Of a stretch of 64,000 nucleotides of DNA, positions 35,060 through 47,261 are shown one piece after another. Under the pieces are notes generated by a model. It ran no database searches. It was not told where the DNA came from and was given only the letters and a program-made list of their open reading frames with translations. Both the position numbers and the translations under genes were made by a program. Source of the stretch: Combretum micranthum (Eukaryota; Streptophyta; Magnoliopsida; Myrtales; Combretaceae); contig JAMXBD010001033.1 in assembly GCA_024138025.1 (NCBI GenBank), positions 372,001-436,000 on the forward strand, written 5' to 3'. How positions within the stretch are numbered: position 1 is the first letter of the stretch; each line of letters opens with the position of its first letter.

Positions 35060-35475
35060 TGACACAACGACAACGAGGAAGGATGAAAACAAACAAGATT
35101 ACTCATCTAGTGATCTAATCACACAACAGTTGCACAGATGCAATCTCATAGAGAAAACTCTCTCAATTTAAGATTTCAAAGTACATGATATATTCTTCCA
35201 AGAAAGACAAGTCCAAAGACTATTTATACTATTACATAGAAAATCTAAAAAGACAAATAATAAATAAATAATGCATCATAAGCTAACAATATAGGCCGGC
35301 AATAAAAGCTAATGGCTTATAATTAATGTTGCAGACTCGAAAGACGAAACTATCAGCAATATAGGCCGGCTTTAAGGTTGGCAGTATAAGTTAAGGTGGT
35401 CTAGTGCTCTTTCTTCTTTTCTTCTTAGAAGATTCTCTCTTGTTCAAATATGTGTCTATTATGTCGTCCGCATAA
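35060..35475 (-). repeat. 5' LTR of the Gypsy-CCD1 element
   Basis: Partner of 30763-31216. On the plus strand it starts TGACACAACG and ends CATAA, followed by the TSD agtct (35476-35480). Confidence 0.9.
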
Positions 35476-35480
35476 AGTCT

Positions 35481-37722
35481 ATATGAAAAACATAAAAAGA
35501 GAATGTAGACCTAGATGGAAGGAACAATGGATTTTTTTTTTTTTAATAAAATGAGGAGAAAATACTTATCTTTTAATACGCTTGCAATCTATTGATTTGT
35601 ATTTTTTTTTTTCTTTCAACAAACTGATGATTTGTGTTTTTGCTTCACATACAATGATAAAATCCATCTAACTAAGATCCTAAAGGATAAAAATCCCCAG
35701 TTCATACACACCATTTATTAGAAAACTCAAATCAATGAATGCCAAATAAATCCCTCTCTTGTGTATGAATGGGGACTTCTTTCCTTAGGATTTGAAAATG
35801 AAGAGAGAGACTTAGAGCATCCATGGAAGGTTTTGCTGGAGTTCATGAGTGATTTGGAGGGTTTGGGCTTGCCGTGCATACTAGAGTTTTAAAAGAACAC
35901 TTGAATAATTGCATAATAGAGAATAATACATGTTTTACGTTTACTAAAATAAAAATTACAGATGAATTAGTGCTAAAATGGTAAAACGCATGTTATATTT
36001 TGTGCAATTTTCACTTAAGTAAACATAGTTGTTTGACGTTGGGAACGGTAGTAAAGCGCAGGCGTAAATTTAGTTTATAGAAAAAGTAAAAGATGATATA
36101 GAAAAAGTAACGGCCGGTATAGATGGAAGATATGAAAATTTTCTATTCAGCTGTTGAGCTAGAGATTAATTTGCAGTAGTTCTGTTTAAGGTGTTGCAAG
36201 ACATAAGTTTTGGTTTAAAAATATATTTTGTGCTAGTAAAAATACGTCAGGATCAGTAAAAAAAAAAAGGAAAAGGTAGACCAAGAAAATATTTATAAAA
36301 TTCATTTGAAACACCTATAAAGTACTTAATCAAATTTGATCATTGGTGTTGGTCGAATTGCTGAAAATTTAATATAAACATTAGCTTTCAAGGGGCCATT
36401 TCCACATTGACTCTGTGCTTAGTTATTTTTAGCCCATGGGCTACGGTTTGTGCTAAACGTGAGCAACGTCGGCTTGTGCTTTTGGTGACCCATCATCATC
36501 ATCATTGCATATTTGGAACGGGTGCCAACATGTGGCCCACGTGAAACTTCATTCACCAACTTGAAACCCTTTTCTACTTCCAATTTCCAAAGTTCCAACA
36601 AATGCATAAGCCAGCTCCTCCAATTATTTTTCTTTTATATTTAACTATTTTATTCCCCAAGGTTACATTTTTTTTTTTTTTTTCCTACAACAAGGCTGTA
36701 TCATATTTACTCTTTTCCATATTTGGAGGTCCCTTAGAGGCATTTTGAAAAGCGTAGGCCTTGCTCTTTGAGAGTAACAATTTGACAAGACAATAAATAT
36801 AGATCTCTAATTGTATCCAAATAAGAATGAATTCTTATATTTATAGAGTGCAGTTTTCTACCACATCTATCTAATAAGTCCTCTTTAATAAATTCCTTCA
36901 ATTCTAATAATTTTAAACTCATAGAGAGAATTTCTCTAAGTGGATTTTATTACTATAGGGCTTATCACTGGTTAAAGAAATCAGATTTGTCTTATTAATT
37001 AGCTGGCTTAACTTAATTTGAAACGGATTTAGCCCTCAACATATCCAAGTTTAAGTTCTTTACCCATCATAAGTAGGGAGGTGAGTTCAAATACAACGGT
37101 GAGGATATTAGTAAGATTCCTCAGCATGTCCTTGATCCTATCTACTCTAAATCTACGAGTCAAATTTGTAAAAGATCTAGGAAACAAGCATTAGATCCTT
37201 TTCGTTTTTTTTTTTTTTCTTCACTTTAATTTTCAAGATCAACATCCTCTGCAATAACTCTATGTCATGGTCGGTCGCTGTGATGGTAGAGATGTGAAGA
37301 ATACCACATAATATGCAAAAAGCGGAACAAATCAATATATTACTTATTTTACTTAATAGCTTTATATTAATCGCTTCTATCGAGATAATGGTTGATTCTT
37401 TATAATAACATCTTCAAGGACAGCAACTCGAGACAAACATTATTAGAGGAGCCAAGTGACATGGTGTTCAATCGAATAAAGTTTCTCTCAATAATACTGA
37501 ATTTATGGTTGCTCTCTTAGGCATTATTAAAGCATCACTTGGAATTTGGTATGCTCAACTTGGTCCTCCATCTATAGATGTCACAAACCATTGTGTCTCA
37601 AATTCCAAAATTTAGATGCCAGTGACATGGCGCGGGAAGCATGAAGAAAACAATATCTACTTCACCAAGTTAGATCTTCAAAAGCAACAAGGTTAAATCC
37701 ATAATCTTAAGGCTAACACAGA
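35481..37722. other. Intergenic sequence between two Gypsy derivatives
   Basis: No complete gene. A short open stretch at about 37483-37620 (+) reads 'NTEFMVALLGIIKASLGIWY' then AQLGPPSIDV. It is protein-like but unrecognised and only about 45 codons long. Poly-T tracts lie at 36669-36683 and 37206-37219. Confidence 0.45.
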
Positions 37723-37934
37723 TGACACTACTCTAGAACAGTTCTTGATTCAATAATATCAAATGTCCTAATTAATGAATACAAGTTTAAAGGCCTATTT
37801 ATACTATTATATGAGGAATTCTAAAAGACAAGATCTAAAAAGGCAAATAATAAATACAAATAAATAGTATAACTGACAATTAATGCTAGAAATAAAAGCT
37901 GGCGATCTATAATTAATATTGACAGTTTCAAAAC

Positions 37935-38273
37935 TTAAAAGTTGAAATCATCAACAATAAAGGATGACTTTAATTGAGATTCCATTACTGCATTATTCTC
38001 TCCTACCTGCAAAGAACTCGGTCTCGATTGCTCATCAGAATATAACAGTGAGTCATTCGGGTAGAAAGGTTCATATAATTCTTTTAATGGCTTGAACCCT
38101 ACAACTTCAGCATCTAGAGTCACCAGAAGATTGGCCTTCTCTTCTTTATCTTCAACTTCTTCATTTAGTTTTTCCTTTGGTTCAACAGTAGTTGATTCAT
38201 TTGCTTTCTTCTTCCGAGCTAGTGTTTCCATATGTTTACTTTCAACAACTTTAGGCATCTCAACATCTTTCAT
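37935..38273 (-). pseudogene. Short Gypsy-derived ORF ending in the pol C-terminal tail
   Basis: A 112-residue frame. It begins MKDVEMPKVV, passes through a Lys/Glu-rich stretch (about residues 17-50), and ends 'FKPLKELYEPFYPNDSLLYS' then SRPSSLQVGEN. This matches the acidic C-terminal tail of the Gypsy polyprotein at 31200-31300. The N-terminal half is not recognisable as gag or pol. It could be diverged gag or foreign sequence joined by the internal deletion. Confidence 0.6.
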
Positions 38274-38667
38274 GGTAATTCAGACATCATATCAGGAACA
38301 AGTCCCCCTTTATCAAGCCCAATGGAAATAATTGGTGGACGTTTAGTTTTCTTAACCATATGTCTTCCTTCTACCTTAGGAGTATTGGCTTCTGATTCTG
38401 ATGGGGGTCGCTTAAGGAGTCTCTTTAATGTGTCCTTTCCCACTTTCCTTTGGAGTAGGAACATATTATACATCTTTCCAATCATTTCTTTGCATCGACA
38501 TCTCAAACTCTGCAGGATAATCTAGAGGGAGAAATTCATCTTCCATTAACAAATTCATCCTAAACCATGTTCCAATAGGTTGTCTACCCTCACAGTACAT
38601 GTTGTTCTGCAGCCTCTTCCACCAAGCAGAAGCATAGCCCTTTAATTTACAAGCCACCAATTTCACT
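38274..38667 (-). pseudogene. Gypsy gag fragment
   Basis: The frame 38466-38666 reads 'MKLVACKLKGYASAWWKRLQ' followed by 'GTWFRMNLLMEDEFLP'. This is the Retrotrans_gag core (K-L-x-x-x-A-W-W-x-x-L). The adjoining frame 38270-38506, 'LKRLLKRPPSESEANTPKVE' and following, has no counterpart in gag that I recognise. Confidence 0.75.
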
Positions 38668-38919
38668 CACTACAAGAATTTTGACATAAGGCGACGTTCG
38701 TAAATTTTGCAAACGTTGCTTATCTTTTGTAGTTTAGTTAGATGTTTTAAACGATAGATATGATACATCATTGTCACATTTGAAAACAAAATTTACCTTG
38801 CACTAATCATTGGTTTGATTTGCAACTCTTATCTCACAGTAAACGTTACCAATTTGTTTAAAAAAAATTGAACTTAAAATAAAAACACTTACTTAGAATC
38901 CTACCATTCTTAACATATA
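38668..38919. mobile_element. Truncated CACTA-like end
   Basis: CACTACAAGAATTTTGACAT begins at 38674 within 'ttcactcactacaagaatt' and is followed by 'ggcgacgttcg' and 'caaacgttgc' motifs. That is the pattern of CACTA subterminal repeats. No matching right end was found before the LTR at 38920, so only one end is present. It cuts the gag of the Gypsy derivative. Confidence 0.45.
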
Positions 38920-40085
38920 TTATTTTAATATAAATATAGATATATAAGACTTTCGTAATAATATCAAATGTTCTAATTAACAAAGACAAGCTTAAAAGGC
39001 CTATTTATATTATTACATGAGGAATTCTAAAAGACAAAATCTAAAAAGGAAAAATAAATATAATAATAAATACAAATAAATAGTGTAACTGATAATTAAT
39101 ACTAGAAATAAAAGCTGGCAGCCTATAATTAATATTGACAGTTTCAAAACTCAAAAGTTGAAACCGTCAATAATAAAAGCTTTACTTTAATTGAGATCCG
39201 CTGCATTAGCTGGTACATATATTTATATTGAGCAATCAGGGGAGGGCTTTGTGGGCACTCATTATCCCAATTACGTATGCAGGCTACATATGATCTCAAG
39301 CAAGCAGCTTGAACACGCTATAGAAAATATTCTCATTCATCATTCATCATGTTTTCATTTTGTAATAACATACTACATTTATACATTCCTATATATTTAC
39401 GTTGATGATCCGCTGATTAAGTGGACATGCACACTTCCTTGATCTTTAATTTTCTCTTATTAGTAAAGTTGAGAGGATGAGTTGGCTTTGAAGGATCACA
39501 TTATTATTATTATTATTATTATTTCCGTTGTATTCAGGCAATGACAAGATGGAAACAATTATTGAACTTCTACATTGCACTCTTATGATTGCGGCCTGCT
39601 GATTGTGGTAATTCCATTATTAATCTAGATTATTTATCTATAATAATTTCCCCCCTTTCTCAAAATCCAAACCTAGTTTAACCAATTGTTTAACAGAAGT
39701 TGGAAATCTAAAGGGAAAAAGAGAGAGAGAACGTTTTGACAAATACATATAATATATATATATGTATAGTTATTTATATATAGTGGAGTGCATGTCGCTG
39801 CCGACATCACTTAGGTCTAGACTTTGACCAAAATGTTGAACCGGAGGATGCAATATGCATCATGTGCACGTATTGATGTCATCTAACTTTCCACCTAAGT
39901 ATATGCTATATACACCTCCACGTCATACCGGATTCACTTTTTAACGAAGCCTATATATATATATATAAATGCATTTTTTAATTATTATTATTATTATTTT
40001 ATTTTTCTAATTTGACATCCTCGGAAGTATGATTTTTTTAAAATAAAGTAGGGCATTTTACAAAATCACAGGCTATAGGCTAATT

Positions 40086-40115
40086 GTCGTGTCGTGTCGT
40101 GTCGAGTCGAGTCGA
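40086..40115. repeat. Compound pentamer microsatellite (gtcgt)3(gtcga)3
   Basis: Three gtcgt units (40086-40100) run directly into three gtcga units (40101-40115). This is an unusually CpG-rich stretch for this AT-rich region. Confidence 0.9.
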
Positions 40116-40383
40116 GGTGACGCGTTCGCTTCGGTGGGCATCCAGCATTATTTTTCACGAATAAATTAATAATGCTCTACCTACCAACTATTGCAATTGC
40201 ATGTTCTCTACCTGACTTTCATGGTATGTGCGGATGATTTGTTTTTTATATATATTTATATTTTATATTAAAATAATTTATTTAATTTATAATTATATTT
40301 AATTTTTTAAAAATTATTAATTTTATTTATATTTTTTTAATAAATAATTTATTAAAAAAAGTTTAGTAAAGTAACTGTATTCT

Positions 40384-40592
40384 AACTAGCGGTTTTGGTC
40401 ATACACGAATTTTAACGTTTCAGGCTGAGAATTTCTACGTATCACAGTTCACGATTCAAACCACCGAGAGTAAAACCTCATTTAAAAATCTTGAGCAGGC
40501 CAACACACATACGCGTGCAAATTTTTTATTTTCTTTTTTTTTTTTTTTTTTTTTTTCACTCGTATAGCGAGTGAAACCACCGCTAGTGTGTG
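40384..40592. mobile_element. Possible short MITE with CTAGCGGT ends
   Basis: 'actagcggttttgg' at the left and 'aaaccaccgctagt' at the right form an inverted pair (CTAGCGGT on both ends). Just inside the right end, after a T tract of nearly 30, is a perfect 6-bp hairpin, cactcg-tatag-cgagtg (about 40558-40574). No TSD could be fixed, so the class is open. Confidence 0.4.
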
Positions 40593-43500
40593 TGTATATA
40601 TATTTGCACACATGAGCTTATTTGGTTAATTTTATTTTCTTCCCTCTAAAAAATAACCATAGTATATTTATTCAAGTGGACGAATTTATCAATAAACAAA
40701 AACTAAGAATATATGCATTTTTAAAAAATACCATATGAATTCCTATTAAATTTTACCTTTTATTTTATTTGCTTTTGCAAAATGAAAAAAAAGTATGTAA
40801 ATTTTCCCATCCCAGTTATCATATGACAATAAAACCTTTATTATAATTATAAAATAAAAAACAATTAAGATATAGATAAGATAGTTTGGTAAACATTAAA
40901 ATTTAAAAAGATATATATATAATATATATATATATAAGAAAAGAAAAACAATCCATGCAGACCTTATATATGTATTCAATTTGCTCCATATTCATATGGT
41001 TAGTGTTTGCCAACATTAATTATGAGTTGAAATAATGTAAATTCCACTTGAACATGATGGACTCGGACAGATTCAGATTCACCGAATCGTGCAAGAATAA
41101 TTTTCAGGTTTGGTCATGCTTCTGTTGCGCTCCTAACATAGGATATATATCTTCATTTATATTAGCAATTGCAACCGTATAATAAAGTTTAGGATCGTGA
41201 TTTTCATGTGCTTTTTAATGAGGGAAAAACTTTGAGATATATAATCTTTTTTTTTTCATTTTTTTTAAAAAATAGAATTTTTATGAAACCAAACAAAAAA
41301 TAAAGTGTAAATGAATTTTATATTACAAGAATATGTTAGGCGCTTGATTTTGTAAAAGGATTACATATATATATTTATTTATATATAGTATAAATAAATA
41401 TCTAGTATAAGGAAACTTTTATAATTCTATCCACGGGATTGTCTTGTAAATAGTGGTTATATCATTAAAATAAATATAATAAGTGATATATTAAATATTT
41501 TAATGATATAATCATGATTGTATATAAATCTGAGTCTTTAAATAACTAAGTAAATGGTAGCTACTAAAAAAGTATGATGGGATCATGAAACTTTCCACCC
41601 TTCTAGTATATACACCATCTAGAAAGGCTGTAAAGCAGGCTTTAAACTTTAATACATAAAATTATACAATACTAATGGCTCGTTCATTTTGCTATAATGA
41701 ATAATAGGGGTATTGAATTCCAATTGTAAAATGGTTATAATGGCCATTACATTGTTAGTAGTGTAAAAAATAAAATAGTAATTATTAGAGTAAAGAGTAA
41801 AATATCTATCATACCTGTTGTTTTTATTACAGAAAAAATGAATTATGTGTATATATATATATATTTTCAAAATATGGATATTTATGACAAAGTTAGAAAA
41901 CAAGCTATTGAATGAAAATTCATAAGTATGAGGACATAAATTACTATTCGTCATTTTACGTAAAGTGAGCACTACAAAAAAAATTTACGTAGAATGATGA
42001 GAGAATAAATAGTAATTCATGTTAAGTGAACAGATTGTAATTGTCTCAGATGATGATGTCGTGTGCTTGTGTGTTATTTAATAGTGTCAATTTACTATTT
42101 ACAAATATTTTAAGTTTATCTATAATATTTAATAAAGTAGTTAACTATAAAAATAGGTAAAATTTGGATAATTAGTTATAAAAAATTCAGTAAATTTAAA
42201 TAATTAATTATAAAAATAAATAAAAGTGAATGATTGAATTAATACTTTCTAAATTTTAGATGCGAAAGCGAAACTATATAAAGGGATAGTGACGGTGATA
42301 AAATAAACGTTAAAATTGCTACTAATAGTAAATTTTAGGATGAATTGACCCCATCCGACGACAAAAATCCTACGTGAAAAGTTGGAGCCAGCCTAAAATA
42401 AGTAATTTTCAAAACGACTTTTTTACGACAAATGAACCCTGATAGATTTGGCATTTTGCAGAGGGTGGAGACACCTCAACGGACGATAATGATGCATCAC
42501 GACATACGAGCCGTGCAGATTCTCCCATCCATATAATAATTCTGAAATCTATCTATTCATATAATCATTTATAATCTGTAGCTTTGGTTTTCTGTATTAA
42601 TTTTATTAACACGTGGAATGAGAAAACAATGGCAGCAAGAAACTGAGTTAGGAGAGTTGGATGTATCTGTATTTATTTTATTGTAGGCGATTCTCACGAT
42701 TTTTTTTTTTTTTTCTCTCGCGAATACAACCGGGCGGATTTGTATTTGGAACCTCGTACTTAAAACATCAATAACATATCATTAGGCTATAATATCATTG
42801 AAAAACAATTCTTATAGTCTAATAGTATTATTCTTAATCTCTCAATAAGTGGTATAAGATTCAGATCTTCTCTTTTCATTATAATAATTAAAAAAAATTC
42901 AATCAATTAATTACAGAAATAATTTAGAATAAAATGTGACCTTAACCTTTTAACGTGGACAATTGTAAAATCTATATAACAACTAAAACACATTAAATAA
43001 AATGTTTATAATTTTTCTTTTTTCATCATCCGAGTGTGTCTTCTCATCTTTTATAAATTTTTTGGTTGTAACGTATTACATTCAGTTTTAATTCTATCAT
43101 TATATATCTTTTTTCCTTGGTAAAATGTATTTTTTTAGATAACGCACTAATTTTTTTTTTTTTTTTTTTTTTTGGTGTTAGATAACCAATACAAAAACAA
43201 CTAAAATATTTAATTTATTTTAAAAATAATTGAAAAAAGGTACTTGACGCATTTGGATAACCAAGAATATACAATATTATTTCTATGTTGTATATTCACC
43301 AATTTGATTTTACAAAAAAAAAAAAAATATAATTTAATTTATTAGTGGTTCTACTTTCGTAATTGAAATCATAGATAAATTAGTTATCTATATCATGTTC
43401 ATTTTATATTTTATTGATCATCTTCTGGGGCATATCCCTTGTTTGGATTATTTCAAGTTTCTTCACATATTTAAAATAATAAAAAAAACCTCCCCTACAA

Positions 43501-43861
43501 AACATTTATTGAAGTTTACATTTTGTGTTGTGCAAGTATAATTCCATTTCAATATTTTCTACATGTTGATTTTGTAATAAGAATGTACATATCTATACTG
43601 TACAGTTAGGTGAATACGAAAAGAAACTAAAAAACATTTAATTCTTAGCCATAAGTTAGAGAACTTTATATTAAGAAACTATATATTTTACAATCTTTGA
43701 CTCTATATTAGGAATCTAAGTATTTTATAATCTCACTAATTAGGGAGAAAATATTTCAATATTCCCCTTCAAGTTGGTGCATAGATATCATATATGCCCA
43801 ATTTGTCAAGATATTTTGAGAATATATGATTTGAGACTATTTTGGTAAGGATATCTGCTAA

Positions 43862-44220
43862 CTAAACTTCATACCGAATTTTGGGCAACTCCACAATCTT
43901 GTCTTCTAATTTCTCCTTAATTAAAAGTCTATCAATCTCAACATGCTTTATATGATCATGTTGGATAGGATTATGAGTTATATCACATGCAGCCTTATCA
44001 TCACAGTATAATTGGATGGGTGCTGTGGTGGATAACCTGAATCTTGCAAAAGCAGTCATACCCATAAAGCTTCATAAAGTCCAAGTGCCAAACCTCTGAA
44101 TTCTGCTTCCGTACTTGATCGAGTAACAACATTTTGTTTCTTACTTCTCCAAGTAACAAGATTACCACCTACAAATGTGAAGTAACCAGAAGTTAACCAT
44201 CCATCATCAATTTCTCTAGC
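43862..44220 (-). pseudogene. Copia RNase H
   Basis: The minus-strand frame reads 'APIQLYCDDKAACDITHNPI' then 'HVEIDRLLIKEKLEDKIVEL'. This is the Copia RNase H C-terminal region (C-D-N/D-x-A-A-x-x-I-x-x-N-P). Upstream 'evTRSSTEAEFRG'-like sequence is recognisable at about 44090-44140 but frameshifted. Confidence 0.88.
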
Positions 44221-44960
44221 TTAATTAGCAATTGTATAAACATCAATATCTTGCCAAATTGTATTTTTAGTAAATAGAATTCCTTTCCCAAGGGCATATT
44301 TCAAGTATCTCAAGATTCGTATGACTGCATTTATATGTTGTTGTTCAAGATTGTGCATGAATTGACTAACAACACTTAAAGCATAAGCAAGATCAGGTCT
44401 TGTGTGAGTCAAGTACATCAACCTCCCTATGAGTCTTTGATATCTTCCTTTATCAATTGGTATTTGGTTTGCTTCCAGACATAACTTCTAGCCATTTCTT
44501 GTAATAAGTCTAATGCATACTTTCTTTAGAATAGAAAAATTCCTTTCTTTGATCTTGAAACTTCGATCCCCAGAAAATATTTCAAGTGACCCAGATCTTG
44601 CATTTCAAACTCTCTAGACAAGTACTCCTATAAAGCCTTCATTTCTTCTAGATCGTTACCTATAACTATCATGTCATCTACATAAATAGTAAGAGTAGTG
44701 ATCTTATCCTGTCCCCTTTTCACAAATAAAGTGTGATATGAGTTACTTTGGTGGTATCCAAAAGCTATCATAGACTTTGTAAATCTTCTAAACCATGCTC
44801 TTAGAGACTGCTTCAACCCATACAAAGATTTCTTTAATTTTCATACCTTTGTACCCTGCCTTTCTGATGCCATACATCTTGGTGGAAGCTTCACATAAAT
44901 TTCTTCAGACAATTCACCATGTAAAAAAGCATTTTTTTTATATCAAATTGCTATAATAAC
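44221..44960 (-). pseudogene. Copia reverse transcriptase
   Basis: Frames contain 'MYGLKQSLRAWFRRFTKSMI' and the active-site box in 'LTIYVDDMIVIGND' (about 44660-44700). They are followed by 'THTRPDLAYALSVVSQFMHN' and 'RILRYLKYALGKGILF'. This is the standard Copia RT order. Separate short frames show several disruptions. Confidence 0.92.
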
Positions 44961-45679
44961 TAATCCAAGTTAATAGTTAATGACAACAATACTCTAACAA
45001 TATTGATTTTAGCTAAAAGCGAAAACATCTTTGCATAATCAATCCCATAAGTTTATGTGTATCCTTTTGCCATCAGTCTTGCTTTATATAGTTTAATTGT
45101 GCCATCTGCTTTATACTTCACCATGCAAACCCAATGGCATCCCACTGGGCTTTTTTCTATTGGGCAATCAATAGGTTCCTATGTTTCATTCTTTTGCAAG
45201 GAGTTTATTTCCTCATTCATTGCAGCTCTCCACTTTTGATCAACCAAATCTTCCTGCATACTATTAAGAATAACCATGGTAGATAATTGATTTACAAATG
45301 ACTTATTTGATTATGATAGATTGTAATTTGATACATAATGGCTCATGGGATACTTAACTTTACTCGAACTTTCAGGTTCATAGGTAGGTTTAGGAATACT
45401 TCTAGTGAGACGCTCTGGTAACTACTTTTTAGTTGGCTCAGATTGCAAAATAGGAACATCCTTAATAAACGATTGGTGTGGTATATTAGTAAGGGACTTA
45501 GACTCTTCAAATATCTCTTCATTTTCACTTGTTGGAATCGAATCTTTTCGTCCTAGTTCAACCATTCCTTCATACTCTAAGTGATTATCAACATCATGTT
45601 CCAAAGATTCAATACTAATATTCCAATCGCTAACATCATTATCATTGAGAAGTTGATACTCCCCCTGAAATCCATAGTC

Positions 45680-46560
45680 TACTAAAGTTCAAGTTCAAAG
45701 GAAAGATACATTGAGCATACCCAAGAAAAACACAATGCAAGGCTCGTGGAGCTAACTTGTGCCATTGTTGTTTACGAATAAATGGGGTAAATTTGGTGCT
45801 GGTCGAGAAGTTAAAGCCTTAATAAGAGCTTAGAGTAGTGTTTGAAAGTCAATGGTGCTTGAGGGAGTTCGATTGATTAAATATAATGTAGAGGAAAGTG
45901 CTTCTCCCCAATAAGACATTGGCATATGAGCTTGAATTAGTAATTCACGAACCATTCAAATAAATGCCAATTTTTCCTCTCGACCATCCCATTTTGTTGA
46001 GGTATATGAACACATGTAGTTTGGTTAATAATTCCTTGTGCTTGAAATAATTCTTCAATTCAACATTATGATATTCTCCATCATTATCACTGCGAAGAAC
46101 TTAGACCTGTGCATTGTATTGAGTCTTAATGATTTTGTGAAATCATAACCAAGTCATCCCAATGCAATTATCGATAAATGTAACAAGCCAATGAGATCCA
46201 CCTAAAGTTGGAATTTTGGATGGACACCATATATCACAGTGAATAACCATAAAAGGTAGAGGAATTTTATTTAAAATTAATGGAAATGAATTTCGGTGAC
46301 TTTTTGCAAGTTCATAGACATTAAGTGAAAAACAAAAACATCAACCTTTTCAAACAAACTTGGAAATAACTTTTTTAGATAGCCAAAGGATGCATGCCCC
46401 AACCGTTGGTGTTGCAACCATATTTCTTTTTATTGTTTTCCACTATAGAGTCATTCATTACCAAGACTTGATGTAACTTGTCCAAATTTTTTGACTTTAG
46501 GTCCAAATAATACAGATCCTCCCGCTTAATATCACAACCAGCCGTCTACTTTGTTTGGAT
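45680..46560 (-). pseudogene. Copia integrase, heavily degraded
   Basis: The minus strand contains recognisable pieces: 'QYNAQV*VLRSDNDGEYHNV' (around 46060-46110, the D-N-G-E-Y box) and, near 45960, the 'QQNGMVERKN'-like motif. No long frame survives. Between this and RT (44960-45680) lies the usual hydrophilic linker, with frames at 45343-45604. Confidence 0.7.
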
Positions 46561-46689
46561 GTCCTTAAAAAGACAAAAGTTAAGCCAAAAAATTACGATA
46601 GAAGACTAGGTTGTTGTTATTTGAGAAACAGATAAAAGATTGTAGTCTAAGGAAGGAACAACCAAGACATAATCCAAATTCAAAGTATC

Positions 46690-46870
46690 AATGAGAGTTA
46701 AAGACCCTTCCCAATAACTGAGGCCTCATTACCATTTGCAGTTGATTCAAATTTTTGTATAGATGGATTAACATTGGTAACTTGTCTAGAGTTAAATGTC
46801 ATATGATTTGTCACCTCATAATCAATTATTTATGTGTTATTACTAATAGGTGCAAAAATATAAAAACTCT
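46690..46870 (-). pseudogene. Copia protease remnant
   Basis: Minus-strand translation gives a Copia protease, with IIDYEVTNHMTFNS at about 46805-46845 where the family has D-S/T-G-A-T. It is followed by the 'V-x-x-A-N-G-x-x-x-x-x-G-x-G' stretch. Confidence 0.75.
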
Positions 46871-47009
46871 TACCACCATTATCTATAGTAGTTACTAATG
46901 CTGAAGTTTTCTCAGTAGCATCATCCTTTGCATTTGTTTCAGTAGCAGCAGCAGTTGTTTAGGTTATTTTCATGTCTTTCCTTTGAGATTCTCGATTATG
47001 ATCTTACCA

Positions 47010-47095
47010 ATATGGATATTCGATGAGTTCATAGCAATGATCCTTGGTATGGCTAGATTGGTTGCAATTAGTACATTTATAATTAGGCTTTTTGC
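47010..47095 (-). pseudogene. Copia gag zinc knuckle
   Basis: The minus-strand frame reads PNYKCTNCNQSSHTKDHCYE, a complete C-x2-C-x4-H-x4-C knuckle with all four ligands intact. Confidence 0.85.
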
Positions 47096-47261
47096 ACTAC
47101 CAATTATTTTTTACTTGTTTTTGAGTTACCATTGTTGTAGCTTTAGAATTTTCTGAATCACCTTTGAATGTTGCACGATGATTGGTCTCTCATCAAATCA
47201 AAGCGTAATATTATTCTAGGCTAGGGATTGATTCCTTGCACAAGATATCTCCACAAACTTG

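Larger units (their letters stand above)
30763..35475 (-). mobile_element. Ty3/Gypsy-derived LTR element carrying a captured CCD1 gene segment (TSD agtct)
   Basis: LTRs lie at 30763-31216 (3' LTR) and 35060-35475 (5' LTR), with a perfect 5-bp TSD agtct at 30758-30762 and 35476-35480. On the minus strand the order is 5' LTR, then PBS TGGTATCAGAG (35046-35056, exact iMet type), then gag start at 35032. A foreign LTR block sits within gag. Then come the end of gag, a short RT piece, about 290 codons of CCD1, the integrase C-terminal tail, PPT (31217-31228) and 3' LTR. Protease, most of RT, RNase H and the integrase core are missing, so it is non-autonomous. One TSD pair around the whole indicates it moved as a unit with CCD1 inside. 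Stops now break the frame. Confidence 0.92.
37723..39208 (-). mobile_element. Internally deleted Gypsy relative with two LTRs
   Basis: The LTRs are about 37723-37994 and about 38920-39208. Both carry 'atatcaaatgt' with 'ctaatta', 'aggcctattta', 'gaggaattctaaaagacaa' and 'ataattaatattgacagtt'. A purine tract (plus ttctctcctacc, 37996-38007) next to the left LTR has the same position and sequence as in the Gypsy-CCD1 element, to which this is clearly related. Between them lie only a gag piece, an unassigned piece and the very C-terminus of pol. The PBS end is overwritten by a CACTA-like sequence at 38668. No TSD found. Confidence 0.75.
39209..43563. other. Intergenic AT-rich region
   Basis: No gene found. 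It holds an (ATT)n run at about 39501-39521, the pentamer repeat at 40086-40115, the inverted-repeat element at 40384-40592, and long T tracts (about 40529-40556, 42701-42715, 43149-43173). A possible MITE lies at 41673-41971, starting GGCTCGTTCATTTTG, with no clear partner end. Open frames here (39191-39442, 41649-41972) lack homology. Confidence 0.5.

Noticed and set aside
39191..39442. 'IYVDD' resembling a reverse-transcriptase active site
   Set aside because: The rest of the frame has no RT motif before or after it; chance in AT-rich sequence.
41968..42370. CACTACAAAAAAAATT as a CACTA element start
   Set aside because: No matching inverted end or subterminal repeats were found downstream; probably part of an AT-rich repeat.
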